Made by a program: the position numbers and the translations under genes
Notes under the pieces: generated by a model
What the model was told of the DNA's origin: nothing
Databases searched by the model: none
What the model saw: only the letters and a program-made list of their open reading frames with translations
Shown: positions 9,271 through 19,028 of the stretch, piece after piece
Numbering within the stretch: the first letter of the stretch is position 1
Layout: each line of letters opens with the position of its first letter
Assembly (NCBI RefSeq): GCF_004769665.1
Contig: NZ_RQGG01000013.1
Span: 62,001 to 126,000 of the forward strand
Origin: Leptospira kemamanensis
GTDB lineage: Bacteria > Spirochaetota > Leptospiria > Leptospirales > Leptospiraceae
Length of the DNA stretch: 64,000 bases
Direction of reading: 5' to 3'

Positions 9271-10563
9271 ATGCCAATTCCCATCCTTTCTTGTGATCGA
9301 AATTCCAAAGAGAAATACTCTCGGTTTCTCTCAGGAGCAAGGGAAGACCTAACCACTGCCACCAATCGGGTATTACCGATTTTAGAAGAGGTCCGAACGA
9401 AAGGGGATCTGGCTTTATTTTCTTATACAGAAAAGTTTGATGGGATCAAGTTAGACAAACTCACCATCGATCCAAAAACCATCCAAACGAATATTGATTC
9501 CCTAACCAAAGAAGCATTTTTACGCGCAAAATCCAATATTGAAGCTTTCCACAATGCCCAAAAACGAGAGTCGTGGACAAAGACAATTGATGGCAACCGA
9601 TTGGGTGTGAAATACACTCCTGTGCCTTCTCTTGCCGTATATGCGCCAGGCGGAAAGGCTTTGTATCCATCCAGTGTTCTTATGGGAATCATTCCTGCAA
9701 AGATAGCGGGAGTCCCAAGAATCCAACTCATCACACCACCTCAAAAAGAAGGGATCCCTGAGATTTTGATATGGCTTGCTCAAATTTTAGAAATCGATCG
9801 GATTGTTACCGTTGGTGGAGCACAAGGAATTGCCGCCGCCGCTTACGGGACTGAGTCTGTTCCAAAATCAGAATATATCGTGGGTCCAGGAAATGCCTAT
9901 GTAGCTGCCGCTAAATCCTACTTAAGCGGTCAAGGACTCATTGGAATTGATAGCCCTGCGGGACCTAGTGAAGTATGTATCATCGCCGATGGTGAGGCAA
10001 ATCCTAAATGGATCGCCTGTGATATGTTATCTCAAGCGGAACATGGGGAAGATTCTTCTGCGATTTTGTTAACAACAGACCAAACTCTTGCCGTACGTGT
10101 CCGGAACGAATTGGAAATTGCTTTTGTGGAACGACCCAAACGACTTGCCATGAAACAAAAGGCGATTTATGAAAACTCTGCCATTTTAGTATTTCCGTCT
10201 ATGAATGATTGTATTTGGTTCTCCAATGAACTTGCTCCCGAACATTTGGAAATCCAAACAAAAGACAATGATTCGGTTTTTTCTAAAATTGAACATGCAG
10301 GTAGTGTTTTTCTTGGTCCATATTCACCGGTAGCCATGGGTGATTATATTTCCGGAACCAATCATATCCTTCCCACTGCTCGGGGTAGTCGCATTTATTC
10401 TTCGTTAGGTGTTGATACGTTTTTAAAACGGGTTACCTTCCAAGAGGTTACAAAAGAGTCTCTCGAAACCCTCTATCCATTTGTGAAACTCATGTCGGAA
10501 CTCGAAGGCCTGGATGAAGAACATGGAACCAGTGTGAAGGTTCGGACAAAGGAAACAAAATGA
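9271..10563 (+). CDS. hisD: Histidinol dehydrogenase
   Basis: Catalyses the last two oxidations of histidine biosynthesis, L-histidinol to L-histidine with NAD+ and Zn2+, in the cytoplasm. Seen: the zinc and substrate segment SQAEHGEDS, the catalytic Glu-His pair in NELAPEHLEI, the Asp and His of GDYISGTNHILPTARG, and the C-terminal zinc His in LDEEHGTSVKVR. Length of 430 residues is standard. The last codon overlaps panC in an ATGA, so two unrelated biosynthetic genes are translationally coupled. A 17-base inverted repeat lies just upstream. Confidence 0.97.
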   Translation: MPIPILSCDRNSKEKYSRFLSGAREDLTTATNRVLPILEEVRTKGDLALFSYTEKFDGIKLDKLTIDPKTIQTNIDSLTKEAFLRAKSNIEAFHNAQKRESWTKTIDGNRLGVKYTPVPSLAVYAPGGKALYPSSVLMGIIPAKIAGVPRIQLITPPQKEGIPEILIWLAQILEIDRIVTVGGAQGIAAAAYGTESVPKSEYIVGPGNAYVAAAKSYLSGQGLIGIDSPAGPSEVCIIADGEANPKWIACDMLSQAEHGEDSSAILLTTDQTLAVRVRNELEIAFVERPKRLAMKQKAIYENSAILVFPSMNDCIWFSNELAPEHLEIQTKDNDSVFSKIEHAGSVFLGPYSPVAMGDYISGTNHILPTARGSRIYSSLGVDTFLKRVTFQEVTKESLETLYPFVKLMSELEGLDEEHGTSVKVRTKETK

Positions 10564-11414
10564 TCGTTGTCAGTGAAATTGGTAAACTGAAAGAAATCAT
10601 CCAAGAATGGAAACAAAAAGGGGAAATCATAGGATTTTGTCCCACCATGGGAACTCTCCATGCAGGTCATATGGATTTGGTCACTCAGTCCAAAAAACAA
10701 TGTTCCAAAACGATTGTTTCGATTTTTGTAAATCCTACCCAGTTCAATGATCCCAAAGACTTTGCCTCTTATCCAATCAACACAGACAGTGATTTGCAGT
10801 ACTGCCAAGAACAGGGAGTGGATTTGGTGTTTTTACCGAGTGTGGAAGTGATGTATCCCAAGTCTCTCACACCGATCCAAATGAGTATTCCCAGTTTACA
10901 ATCCAACTTATGTGGTCGTACGAGGCCTGGGCATTTTGAAGGAGTGTTACAAGTTGTATCGAAACTCTTTCACCTAACAGAACCTCATTTTGCTTTTTTT
11001 GGATTAAAAGATTACCAACAGTTCCGAGTGATTTCTGCCCTTGTTATGGAATTAAATTTTCCTCTCCAAGTCATTGGGGTTCCCACAAAAAGGGAACAAG
11101 ATGGTCTTGCGATGAGTTCGAGAAATCTAAGATTAACACCAAAAGACAGGGAAACGGCTACTCTCATTCCTCGGATGTTCCAATTAGCAAAAAAGACACT
11201 CGTCGGTGGTGAAAAAAATATAAACACTTGGAAAGAAATCTTAACTGAGTTTTTATTAACGGGGATCAATTTGAAAATTGATTATTTGGAAGTAGTGGAT
11301 CCCCTCACTCTCCAACCTGTGACAAACCTCAGTGGCGATATTTTATTGGCAACGGCCGTTTTTGTTGGTGAGGTGCGACTCATTGATAATGAAATTTTAA
11401 CCTGCCCGAACTAA
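10560..11414 (+). CDS. panC: Pantothenate synthetase (pantoate--beta-alanine ligase)
   Basis: Joins D-pantoate and beta-alanine with ATP, giving pantothenate for coenzyme A. The nucleotidyl-transferase signature PTMGTLHAGHMDLV (HIGH-like) is at residues about 24-37. FVNPTQFNDPKDF, FGLKDYQQF and the second signature MSSRNLRL are all present. Length of 284 residues is typical. The start codon overlaps the hisD stop by 4 bases and mfd begins 8 bases after its stop, so it is in the middle of an operon. Confidence 0.96.
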   Translation: MIVVSEIGKLKEIIQEWKQKGEIIGFCPTMGTLHAGHMDLVTQSKKQCSKTIVSIFVNPTQFNDPKDFASYPINTDSDLQYCQEQGVDLVFLPSVEVMYPKSLTPIQMSIPSLQSNLCGRTRPGHFEGVLQVVSKLFHLTEPHFAFFGLKDYQQFRVISALVMELNFPLQVIGVPTKREQDGLAMSSRNLRLTPKDRETATLIPRMFQLAKKTLVGGEKNINTWKEILTEFLLTGINLKIDYLEVVDPLTLQPVTNLSGDILLATAVFVGEVRLIDNEILTCPN

Positions 11415-11422
11415 ACGAATCC

Positions 11423-14400
11423 ATGTCAAAAGAACTCGAACTTCGTCCTTTCCAATCAAAACCAGTTTTTTCGGAAGCAAAACAAACTCTTGTGAATTTG
11501 AGTGGGATTCCAGAATCCGCATTTTCCTTTGTGACCAGTGAACTCTACCAAACAGAGAACAACAAAAAAACGTTTGTGGTGGTATTAGCAACCAATCAGG
11601 AAGCGGAAAGTTTTTCTAGAGAACTCCTTAGTTTTTTAGGCAAAGAGGAAATCTTTTTTTTCCCAGGTCCAGAAAATATACCTTATGAATATACAAAATG
11701 GCAAGCAGAATGGAAACGAGACCGGATCCTAACCATCAATCGGATTCTAGCTGGAAACAAAAGTATTGTTGTTACCTCAGTTGCCGCTTTCCTTCGTAAA
11801 TTACCAGAAAAAGAAAGTTTAAAAGGAAAATCGATTAACTTGAAGTTAGGAGTCGATTTTCCATTAGAGTTATTATTGTCTGAACTTGTTCAACTTGGTT
11901 ATCACCGCGAAGAAGTTTGTGAACAATTTGGACATTTTAGTTTAAAAGGAGGGATTTTAGATATATATACTCCTTATTTGGCAAATCCTGTTCGAATTGA
12001 CTTTTTTGGTGATACAGTTGATGAAATTCGAACATTTGATCCCAATACCCAAAAATCCATTTCCAAAATCAAAGAAGTGGTCATCACTGCCGCCAATGAA
12101 ACAATTGTTACAAAAAAAGATTTAGAAAATTATAAAAATAAAATAAAAGAATATTCTGATAAACGAATGCCTGTTGATTCGGAAACAGAAATCATTGAAG
12201 AACATCTACCTTTGGTGCGTAAACAGGAAGGATTTTTGGATTTTTTCCAGGAAGAACCAATCCTTGTGTTTCCAAAATTCCAAGAAACCAAAGAACGATG
12301 TTATGGGATGGAACGAGAATACAATACACTTTTTGAAAAAAAGAAAGAAGAGTCTCTTTGTTTGCCTCCCGACGAGTTATTGTCCTTTGGTAAGGAATGG
12401 AAATCCTTAACTTCTGAGAATACACCAGGAATTCAGTTTTCGTTACTACCGAGTTTAGAACATAATTTTGCGTATGCGCCGATCACGGAAGTCAAAGGAT
12501 TTCGTGGAAAAATCAGAGAAGCTAAAGAATACTTTTTAGAATTACTCACAGAAAATCCAGGTCATAGTATTTTTATTACCTCTTCGTTTTCTGCCCAAAT
12601 GTTGAGATTAAAAAGTTTGTTCACAGAAACTGAAGTAACAACCATTGGTGAAGATTCAGAGGAACCAATTCCATTTCCATTTACAACTGTAAAACCTGGA
12701 ATTCATTTGATCGTTTCCGATTTGAAGCGGGGATTCCACTTAATCGAAAAAGGGATTTTTGTTTTTACGGACAATGATCTGTTTGGCCGCCAATACAAAC
12801 GAAAAACACGTTATAAAAAACAGTCTTCTCAGATGATCGAGTCCTTCATCGATTTAAAAGAAGGCGATTATATTGTTCATGTCAATCATGGAGTTGGTCG
12901 TTTCATCAAAATGGAACGGACAAAAGCCGATGGGAAAGAAAGAGACTTTCTCAAATTAGAATATGCGGGAGGGGACTCACTCTTTGTTCCTCTGGATCAA
13001 ATCTCACTTGTCCAAAAGTACATTGGGGGAACTGACTCTCCAAAATTAGATACCTTAGGGAAAAATTCTTGGAAAAAAGCCAAGGAACGTGTCCAGGAAT
13101 CGGTTGATAAACTAGCCGAAGAATTGGTGTTACTGTATTCCAATCGGATGAAGTTAAATGGGTTTGCGTTTCCTCCAGATACCATTTGGCAAGAAGAGTT
13201 TGAAGCAGCTTTTGAATTTGAAGAAACCCCTGATCAAATTTCCGCAATAGAAGCCGTGAAACAAGATTTAGAATCATCAAGGCCCATGGACCGACTTGTG
13301 TGTGGGGACGTGGGATATGGGAAAACAGAAGTGGCAATCCGTGCTGCTTTTAAAGTGATTATGGCAGGGAAACAAGTGATGTTACTGACTCCTACCACCA
13401 TCTTGTCTTTACAACATTTTAATACTTTCAAACAAAGATATGAAAACTATCCCATTAAAATTGCCTTTGTTTCAAGATTTCGTTCAGCTGCAGAAATCAA
13501 AGAAGATCTAAAAAATTTTACAGAAGGAAAAATTGATATGTTAATTGGAACACATGCAATTTTATCTTCCAAAGTAAAACCAAAAAATTTAGGACTTCTG
13601 ATCATTGACGAAGAACAGAAGTTTGGTGTCACTCATAAAGAATCTATAAAGAAGTTCAAAAACTTAGTGGATGTTTTGACTCTTACCGCAACCCCCATTC
13701 CTAGAACCTTACATATGGCTTTAACTGGGATTCGCGAATTGTCTATCATCTCTACTGCTCCGAAAAACAGACAAAGTGTTGAAACCTATGTTTTGGAAGA
13801 AGACGATACCCTCATCCAAGAGGCGATTCGAAAGGAAATAGAACGTGGGGGCCAAGTATTCTATTTATACAACCGAGTGGAATCCATTGAAGAAGAAGCA
13901 TCCTATGTACGATCCCTTGTTCCCGAAGTCTCCGTGGGCATTCTCCATGGACAATTGACAGAGGATGAAATTGAAGAGACCTTGGTGGATTTTTACGAAC
14001 GTAAATATGATATTTTAGTGACCACAACCATCATCGAATCTGGAATTGATATGCCTAACGTGAACACACTCATTGTGAAACGTGCTGATATGTTTGGTTT
14101 ATCTCAATTGTACCAAATCCGAGGGCGAGTGGGGCGTTCTGATCGTAAAGCATATGCTTATATGTTTTATCCTTCTAAGAAATTGATGACCGAACTTGCT
14201 GAAAAAAGATTAAATACCATATTCGAATACCAGGAGTTAGGTTCTGGATTTAAAGTGGCGATGCGAGATTTGGAAATCCGGGGAGCCGGAAATTTACTTG
14301 GGAAAGAACAATCGGGTGACATCATGGAAGTTGGTTTTGACCTCTATGTGAAAATGTTAGAAGAATCAATTTCCCGAATCAAAGGGGAAGAGGTCCGAGT

Positions 14401-14845
14401 CGAAGTCAGAACAGCGGTGAATCTAAAAACGAATTTTTACTTACCGGATGAATATATCCCCGATACCAAACAAAAAATCGAATTTTATAAACGATTTGAG
14501 GGTTCTGGAAATTTAGAAGAAATTGAAGAACTTGCTTTGGAAATGGAAGACCGGTTTGGTGAACTCCCTCAAATTGCAAAAACCTTTGTGGAATTGGAAA
14601 AAATCCGAACCCTATCTTCCAACTTAGGTTTCGAATTTGTTACGGAAAAACCAGAAGAGGTTTTGTTTAAGTGTGGAACCTACTTCCGTGGCAATCCTGA
14701 CCGGGTCATCCAAGCGATGAGTCAATTTAAGGGACTGACCATTGCACCATCCGAACCGTCTGTCCTCCGTTATACGAATGTGGAAAAGGATGACTTAAAA
14801 AAGATCAAAAAACTACTAGGGATTTTAGAATTCCTAGCCGCTTAA
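11423..14845 (+). CDS. mfd: Transcription-repair coupling factor Mfd
   Basis: An ATP-dependent DNA translocase that removes RNA polymerase stalled at lesions and recruits UvrA. Order along 1140 residues: N-terminal UvrB-like domains 1-3 (EYTKWQAEWKRDR region), the CarD-like RNA-polymerase-interaction domain (GDYIVHVNHGVGRF, about 475-560), the RecG-like helicase with Walker A CGDVGYGKTEVA and Walker B IIDEEQKFG, the TATPIPRTLHMA motif, then QIRGRVGRSDR and the C-terminal TRCF domain. Complete and of normal length. Lies in the hisD-panC-mfd run. Confidence 0.97.
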   Translation: MSKELELRPFQSKPVFSEAKQTLVNLSGIPESAFSFVTSELYQTENNKKTFVVVLATNQEAESFSRELLSFLGKEEIFFFPGPENIPYEYTKWQAEWKRDRILTINRILAGNKSIVVTSVAAFLRKLPEKESLKGKSINLKLGVDFPLELLLSELVQLGYHREEVCEQFGHFSLKGGILDIYTPYLANPVRIDFFGDTVDEIRTFDPNTQKSISKIKEVVITAANETIVTKKDLENYKNKIKEYSDKRMPVDSETEIIEEHLPLVRKQEGFLDFFQEEPILVFPKFQETKERCYGMEREYNTLFEKKKEESLCLPPDELLSFGKEWKSLTSENTPGIQFSLLPSLEHNFAYAPITEVKGFRGKIREAKEYFLELLTENPGHSIFITSSFSAQMLRLKSLFTETEVTTIGEDSEEPIPFPFTTVKPGIHLIVSDLKRGFHLIEKGIFVFTDNDLFGRQYKRKTRYKKQSSQMIESFIDLKEGDYIVHVNHGVGRFIKMERTKADGKERDFLKLEYAGGDSLFVPLDQISLVQKYIGGTDSPKLDTLGKNSWKKAKERVQESVDKLAEELVLLYSNRMKLNGFAFPPDTIWQEEFEAAFEFEETPDQISAIEAVKQDLESSRPMDRLVCGDVGYGKTEVAIRAAFKVIMAGKQVMLLTPTTILSLQHFNTFKQRYENYPIKIAFVSRFRSAAEIKEDLKNFTEGKIDMLIGTHAILSSKVKPKNLGLLIIDEEQKFGVTHKESIKKFKNLVDVLTLTATPIPRTLHMALTGIRELSIISTAPKNRQSVETYVLEEDDTLIQEAIRKEIERGGQVFYLYNRVESIEEEASYVRSLVPEVSVGILHGQLTEDEIEETLVDFYERKYDILVTTTIIESGIDMPNVNTLIVKRADMFGLSQLYQIRGRVGRSDRKAYAYMFYPSKKLMTELAEKRLNTIFEYQELGSGFKVAMRDLEIRGAGNLLGKEQSGDIMEVGFDLYVKMLEESISRIKGEEVRVEVRTAVNLKTNFYLPDEYIPDTKQKIEFYKRFEGSGNLEEIEELALEMEDRFGELPQIAKTFVELEKIRTLSSNLGFEFVTEKPEEVLFKCGTYFRGNPDRVIQAMSQFKGLTIAPSEPSVLRYTNVEKDDLKKIKKLLGILEFLAA

Positions 14846-14854
14846 ATTTTAAGC
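14840..14854. repeat. Short perfect palindrome at the mfd stop codon
   Basis: GCTTAAA and TTTAAGC form a perfect repeat around one central T and include the mfd TAA. Because the arms nearly touch and no T-run follows, it is not a classical terminator. It may shape the mRNA 3' end or be chance in AT-rich sequence. Confidence 0.3.
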
Positions 14855-14945
14855 AAAGGAATCAATCCCTTTCTCCCAAAAAAGGATAGACATTGAGGGA
14901 ATTGGAGAAACCATCATCTCAAATCTATTTTGGCACTAAAATAAT

Positions 14946-15623
14946 ATGAAAAAAATCCTTCCTTTGTTTGTTTTTTTGGCTTTCTTTGCCCTCGTACAGT
15001 GTTCTGACTCATCCCCGGTCATCGAAACCTTAGACAATCACAAAATTACCGTAAAAGATTTCGAAGCGGCTTATGACACGGCTCTTGATTCCATCAGTCG
15101 TTTGCAAAACATTGAGAAAAAAACACTTTTAGAATTCATTGAAAAAGACATCAATGAAGTTCCTCCTAACTTCCAAGACCTCAATTACCAACTCCAAAAG
15201 AAAAATTTCTACCAAACTTACCGTCAGATGATCATGACTCGTTTGGTTGCTGAGAAAAACGGATATATTTCTAGACCAGATGTAGCGGAAGTCATCAAAC
15301 AAGTAGAGATGCAAACCATCGCACAGATGTATGTATCTGAACAAGTAGAGAAAAAGATCCAAATTACGGATGAACAAGCATTAGCAGAATGTGAAAGAAT
15401 GAGAAAATTAGATCGTAATTTCAATCTAACCATCGACAAATGTAAAACATTCGCAAAAGCACAACTCAAACAAATGCAAACTAGAGAATTCCTTCCTTTG
15501 GTTGTTGAAAGAATCAAAGAAGAAGTAAGTATCAAACGAAATGAAAAATTTGACTTAGATGCTTACCTCGCTCCTAAGAAAAAGGTAGAAGAACCAACAC
15601 CAACACAAACTCCAAATAACTAA
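14946..15623 (+). CDS. Lipoprotein with SurA/PrsA-like N-terminal helical segment
   Basis: A 225-residue protein with signal peptide and lipobox ALVQC (lipidated Cys19). The mature part begins with a pattern seen in the chaperone segment of SurA/PrsA-type proteins (VIETLDNHKITVKDFEAAYDTAL), then long amphipathic helices and a Pro/Thr-rich tail. No parvulin isomerase domain is visible, so a chaperone-like or structural role is inference. It is 101 bases after mfd and 6 bases before uppP. A relation to the Leptospira inner-membrane lipoprotein LipL31 is possible but was not checked. Confidence 0.7.
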   Translation: MKKILPLFVFLAFFALVQCSDSSPVIETLDNHKITVKDFEAAYDTALDSISRLQNIEKKTLLEFIEKDINEVPPNFQDLNYQLQKKNFYQTYRQMIMTRLVAEKNGYISRPDVAEVIKQVEMQTIAQMYVSEQVEKKIQITDEQALAECERMRKLDRNFNLTIDKCKTFAKAQLKQMQTREFLPLVVERIKEEVSIKRNEKFDLDAYLAPKKKVEEPTPTQTPNN

Positions 15624-15629
15624 GTTTAG

Positions 15630-16469
15630 ATGGAAAATACATTAAATGCGTTTTTACGTGGCATCATTGAAGCTGTCACGGAATTTTTGCCAGTGTCTTC
15701 CACTGGCCATTTATTTTTATTCAGTTATTTTTTCCCTTTTCAGAATTTATCTGTTCCGCACGAAGACTTTGAAGATTTATTCGATATCTTCATTCAAACG
15801 GGTGCCATTTTTTCCGTTGTCGTACTTTATTATAAAACACTTTGGACTCATTTGAAATCAGCAGTTTTGTTTGGTTTAAAAAAAAATGAAGACCGTAGTG
15901 GATACCAATTTTATCTCAATTTACTGATTGGGATTATGCCAATTCTTGCTTTAGGATTTTTATTCAAATCCCAACTCGACCAAATCAAAATGCGTTCAGA
16001 CCTTTTGTTGATCCTAGGAGCTTCATGGCTTATCGGTGGTCTCATCATGGTCGCGGTAGAAAAAAGGCATTTAGATGAGAGTAGTGGACAAACCATTGGT
16101 TGGAAAGAGTCCCTCATCGTTGGAATTTTACAATGTTTCGCTTTAATTCCTGGTGTTTCTCGGTCGGCAGCGACTATTATTTCAGCAAGAACTCTAGGTG
16201 TATCAAAAAAAGATAGTGCTGAGTTTTCCTTTTTTTTGGCGATCCCTGTTTTGACTCTTGCCGGAATTTATAAACTGTACAAACACCGTAGTATTTTGAA
16301 TTCCGAAACCATTGGTTTATTATTATTCGGAAGTATTGTATCCTTTATCATTTGTTTTTTTATCATCAAATTGTTTATGGCATTTATACGTAGAAGGAGT
16401 TTTATCTCCTTCGGTGTGTATCGGATTTTACTCGGAATTCTCGTGATTCTATATTTTCTTCGTGGTTAA
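15630..16469 (+). CDS. uppP: Undecaprenyl-diphosphate phosphatase (BacA/UppP)
   Basis: Integral membrane enzyme that dephosphorylates undecaprenyl diphosphate so the lipid carrier can be reused for peptidoglycan and O-antigen assembly; it also gives bacitracin tolerance. Both family signatures are visible: EAVTEFLPVSSTGHL (about residues 14-28) with the catalytic Glu and His, and PGVSRSAATI (about 175-184). At least seven hydrophobic helices and 279 residues match the family. The last 68 bases overlap the convergent sensor phosphatase gene; the overlapped part encodes the final transmembrane helix. Confidence 0.96.
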   Translation: MENTLNAFLRGIIEAVTEFLPVSSTGHLFLFSYFFPFQNLSVPHEDFEDLFDIFIQTGAIFSVVVLYYKTLWTHLKSAVLFGLKKNEDRSGYQFYLNLLIGIMPILALGFLFKSQLDQIKMRSDLLLILGASWLIGGLIMVAVEKRHLDESSGQTIGWKESLIVGILQCFALIPGVSRSAATIISARTLGVSKKDSAEFSFFLAIPVLTLAGIYKLYKHRSILNSETIGLLLFGSIVSFIICFFIIKLFMAFIRRRSFISFGVYRILLGILVILYFLRG

Positions 16470-18972
16470 CAAATTCTAAGTAAAAACTCTTCTTGTCATG
16501 GTTTTCGGTAATATCCAAAAGATGGAAAAAGAGTTTTGTGTTTTGTTTGTTTTCTTTGTTTCGTAAAAAATATCGTTCACTCCAAAGAATCGCTTCTTCT
16601 ATTTTTCCCAATTGGAATTCAGCTTTAGCAATCATATAGAAGAGGGTTTCTTTAGCAGGATTCTGTTGCACTGCGAGTTTTAAGTGATACTTTGCTTTCT
16701 CCCAAAGTTTCTTTTGGAAGTAAATTTTACCCGCGAATGAATGGAAATTTGGATGAGGATATTGTTCAATTAATCGTAACAATTCTTCCAATGCAGAATC
16801 AATTTCGCCTTGTTTTGTCTTCGTTTGGATTTTGATAAATTGGGAACGGATTTCTTCCGAGATTGTATTTTTTTCACGCTCCGAATGATAAACAATTCTT
16901 AAAAAGGAAATATCATCCGTAATTTCCCCATTTTCTTCGATTTCTTTGACAAGGGGACTTAAGTTCGCTTCACTTCGTTCTACAAATCGCAAAATCAACG
17001 TTTCATCTTCATTGATCACTCGTTCCCCAGATGTTTGGACTAATCCAATATCATCTCGACCATCCGATCCAATGAGTAAAACATCTCCATCGAATAGAGA
17101 TAATGTTTTAATTTGGAACTGAGAATTGTTTTTCGGAAATCCCAATTTGCGCATGGATAATTCAGTTTCGATAAAGGAGGCAACTCCATCTCGGTAGAGT
17201 ATACTCCATGGATGTTCTGCATTGATATAATACACAAAACCATTTTGACCTACCATACCAAGCACAACACTTGATAACATAGAACCATCAAAACTAGCAA
17301 AGACCGATTGAAGTTCTACATATAAGTCTTTTAACCAAAGTTCAGGAGGCCTGCGTTTGGTATAACTTGATTTGGATCTAGATAAAACTGCTTGGAAAAC
17401 GACCCCGAGTACGAGAGCACCACCTGCACCTTGGATGGATTTGCCCATGGCATCTGCATTTGCGAACACAGTGTATTCTCCTGATTCCAAATGGATGGAT
17501 CCAGCAATACAAATATCTCCACCAATTTCTCCTGTTTTCCCTCGGAAATGGAATTTTTTGTTTTGATTCACATAAGATTCTATTGTGAGTTCTGGAATTT
17601 TGTTTTCGATTCTTGCCAGAGGTTGGATGAGTAGGGATGTTAAAAAATAATCTCCATCCTGTTTTTCTTTTAAGTTCTGTAATTGGTTTAAGGATTCATT
17701 CAACGCAAGTGTACGATCTTTGACTTTCTTTTCTAAATTACGATTCAGATCTTCCACTTGTTCATTTAATTTCACAAAGGAATTCGCAAGGATGATGGCA
17801 AGGGATACATTGAAGAATAAAAACGCGTACCCCATGATTCTCGGGAATACCCAAAAATTTCGATTGGTAGCTGTATCGATGATTGCTGCAATTAAAACAA
17901 AGATGAGCCCTAAGGTTATATAAATTGCTTTTTTCTCTTTTTTCTTCCAATTGCGGAAAAGGATGCTAAATATCAAAACTACATAGATAAGCCATGTAGG
18001 TTGTATTAAGTTTGATAATAAATAATTGGAAGTTTGGATTTGGTTCGAAAACAAAAAGAAAACAAAAACCAATCCTTGGATTCCATCTAATATCTTTCCC
18101 AAAAGTCCATATTTTTCTTTGAAAAGTGTCCTTAAAAAATGGTACATAAAAGGAACCAGTAATAAGATCACAAGGTATTCCGATTTTTTCATCGTTAAAA
18201 ATGAAATCCCTAGTTCATACTTCAGTTGGTTTCGAAGGAAATTGTATAAGACAAAGGAAAAAGCAAATAAGGAAAAAAATAAGTTTTCTCTGTCCTTTCT
18301 CCTTCGCAGAAATAAAAATAGAAAATAACTTCCAACGGTAACATATACAGTTAAAAAAATCAATTTGATGAATTCATCTTTATCAAACCGCGTTTGGATT
18401 TCTTTGGATGGACCAAGTAGAGTTTCGTCTTGTTCGATTCCACCAGAATGTTCGAAGTAGAGTTGGATTTTGATGAGTAATAGATTCTTTTTTCCAGATT
18501 GGATAAAATGATTGGGAATTGGATAGATTCTCACCTTATCATAGTTTTGTGGTAATTCAGAGTTCCATTCTCCTGTTTTCCCAATGAGGTTTCCATTGAG
18601 ATAAGTTTCGTCTCTATCATTGATGATACCTAAGCGAAAGCTGTATTGAATTTTGGGATCTTCATGGAATTCGATCCATTTTGCAAGGACTATGGTTCTT
18701 TGTTTGGAAGAAGGATCGATTTCTGGAGGTAAATTCCCGGGAATTTTTAACCGTTTCCAATTATAATTTAAAAAATTTTCTTCCGTAAGTGATTGGATGT
18801 CTGATTCCTCAAGATCCTCATCCAAAAAATACCAAAAGGATTTTGGATCAGAAGTATTGGAATCAAGTGACAAATTGGACTTTGGGTCTTTTTGAAGGCT
18901 TACGTCCAAATTGGGACTTGCTTCTATTTGGGAAAAAGAAACGACAAGAAGAAGGAGTAACTTTTTGATCAT
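16402..18972 (-). CDS. 7TM-sensor (7TMR-DISM) protein with SpoIIE-type phosphatase and TPR
   Basis: A receptor-like protein phosphatase expected to act on anti-sigma-antagonist or similar partners. A TTG at 19017 would add 15 residues, but the ATG at 18972 gives a clean signal peptide (MIKKLLLLLVVSFSQIEAS) and is preferred, 856 residues. Order: periplasmic DISMED2-like sandwich (about 70-175), seven hydrophobic helices (about 195-400), coiled coil (about 405-450), PP2C/SpoIIE domain (about 470-690, with EIGGDICIAG, NADAMGKSIQGAGG and LLIGSDGRDDIG carrying the metal Asp residues), then C-terminal TPR-like repeats. The 3' end overlaps uppP by 68 bases; the 5' end is divergent from rlmI. Confidence 0.85.
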   Translation of the reverse strand: MIKKLLLLLVVSFSQIEASPNLDVSLQKDPKSNLSLDSNTSDPKSFWYFLDEDLEESDIQSLTEENFLNYNWKRLKIPGNLPPEIDPSSKQRTIVLAKWIEFHEDPKIQYSFRLGIINDRDETYLNGNLIGKTGEWNSELPQNYDKVRIYPIPNHFIQSGKKNLLLIKIQLYFEHSGGIEQDETLLGPSKEIQTRFDKDEFIKLIFLTVYVTVGSYFLFLFLRRRKDRENLFFSLFAFSFVLYNFLRNQLKYELGISFLTMKKSEYLVILLLVPFMYHFLRTLFKEKYGLLGKILDGIQGLVFVFFLFSNQIQTSNYLLSNLIQPTWLIYVVLIFSILFRNWKKKEKKAIYITLGLIFVLIAAIIDTATNRNFWVFPRIMGYAFLFFNVSLAIILANSFVKLNEQVEDLNRNLEKKVKDRTLALNESLNQLQNLKEKQDGDYFLTSLLIQPLARIENKIPELTIESYVNQNKKFHFRGKTGEIGGDICIAGSIHLESGEYTVFANADAMGKSIQGAGGALVLGVVFQAVLSRSKSSYTKRRPPELWLKDLYVELQSVFASFDGSMLSSVVLGMVGQNGFVYYINAEHPWSILYRDGVASFIETELSMRKLGFPKNNSQFQIKTLSLFDGDVLLIGSDGRDDIGLVQTSGERVINEDETLILRFVERSEANLSPLVKEIEENGEITDDISFLRIVYHSEREKNTISEEIRSQFIKIQTKTKQGEIDSALEELLRLIEQYPHPNFHSFAGKIYFQKKLWEKAKYHLKLAVQQNPAKETLFYMIAKAEFQLGKIEEAILWSERYFLRNKENKQNTKLFFHLLDITENHDKKSFYLEFVNHEENIESREFRVKSDTHRRR

Positions 18973-19028
18973 AATTTCGTAGGGAAATTTTCTCGTAAGA
19001 ACATTTCGTAAATGCAATTGGATGAAAA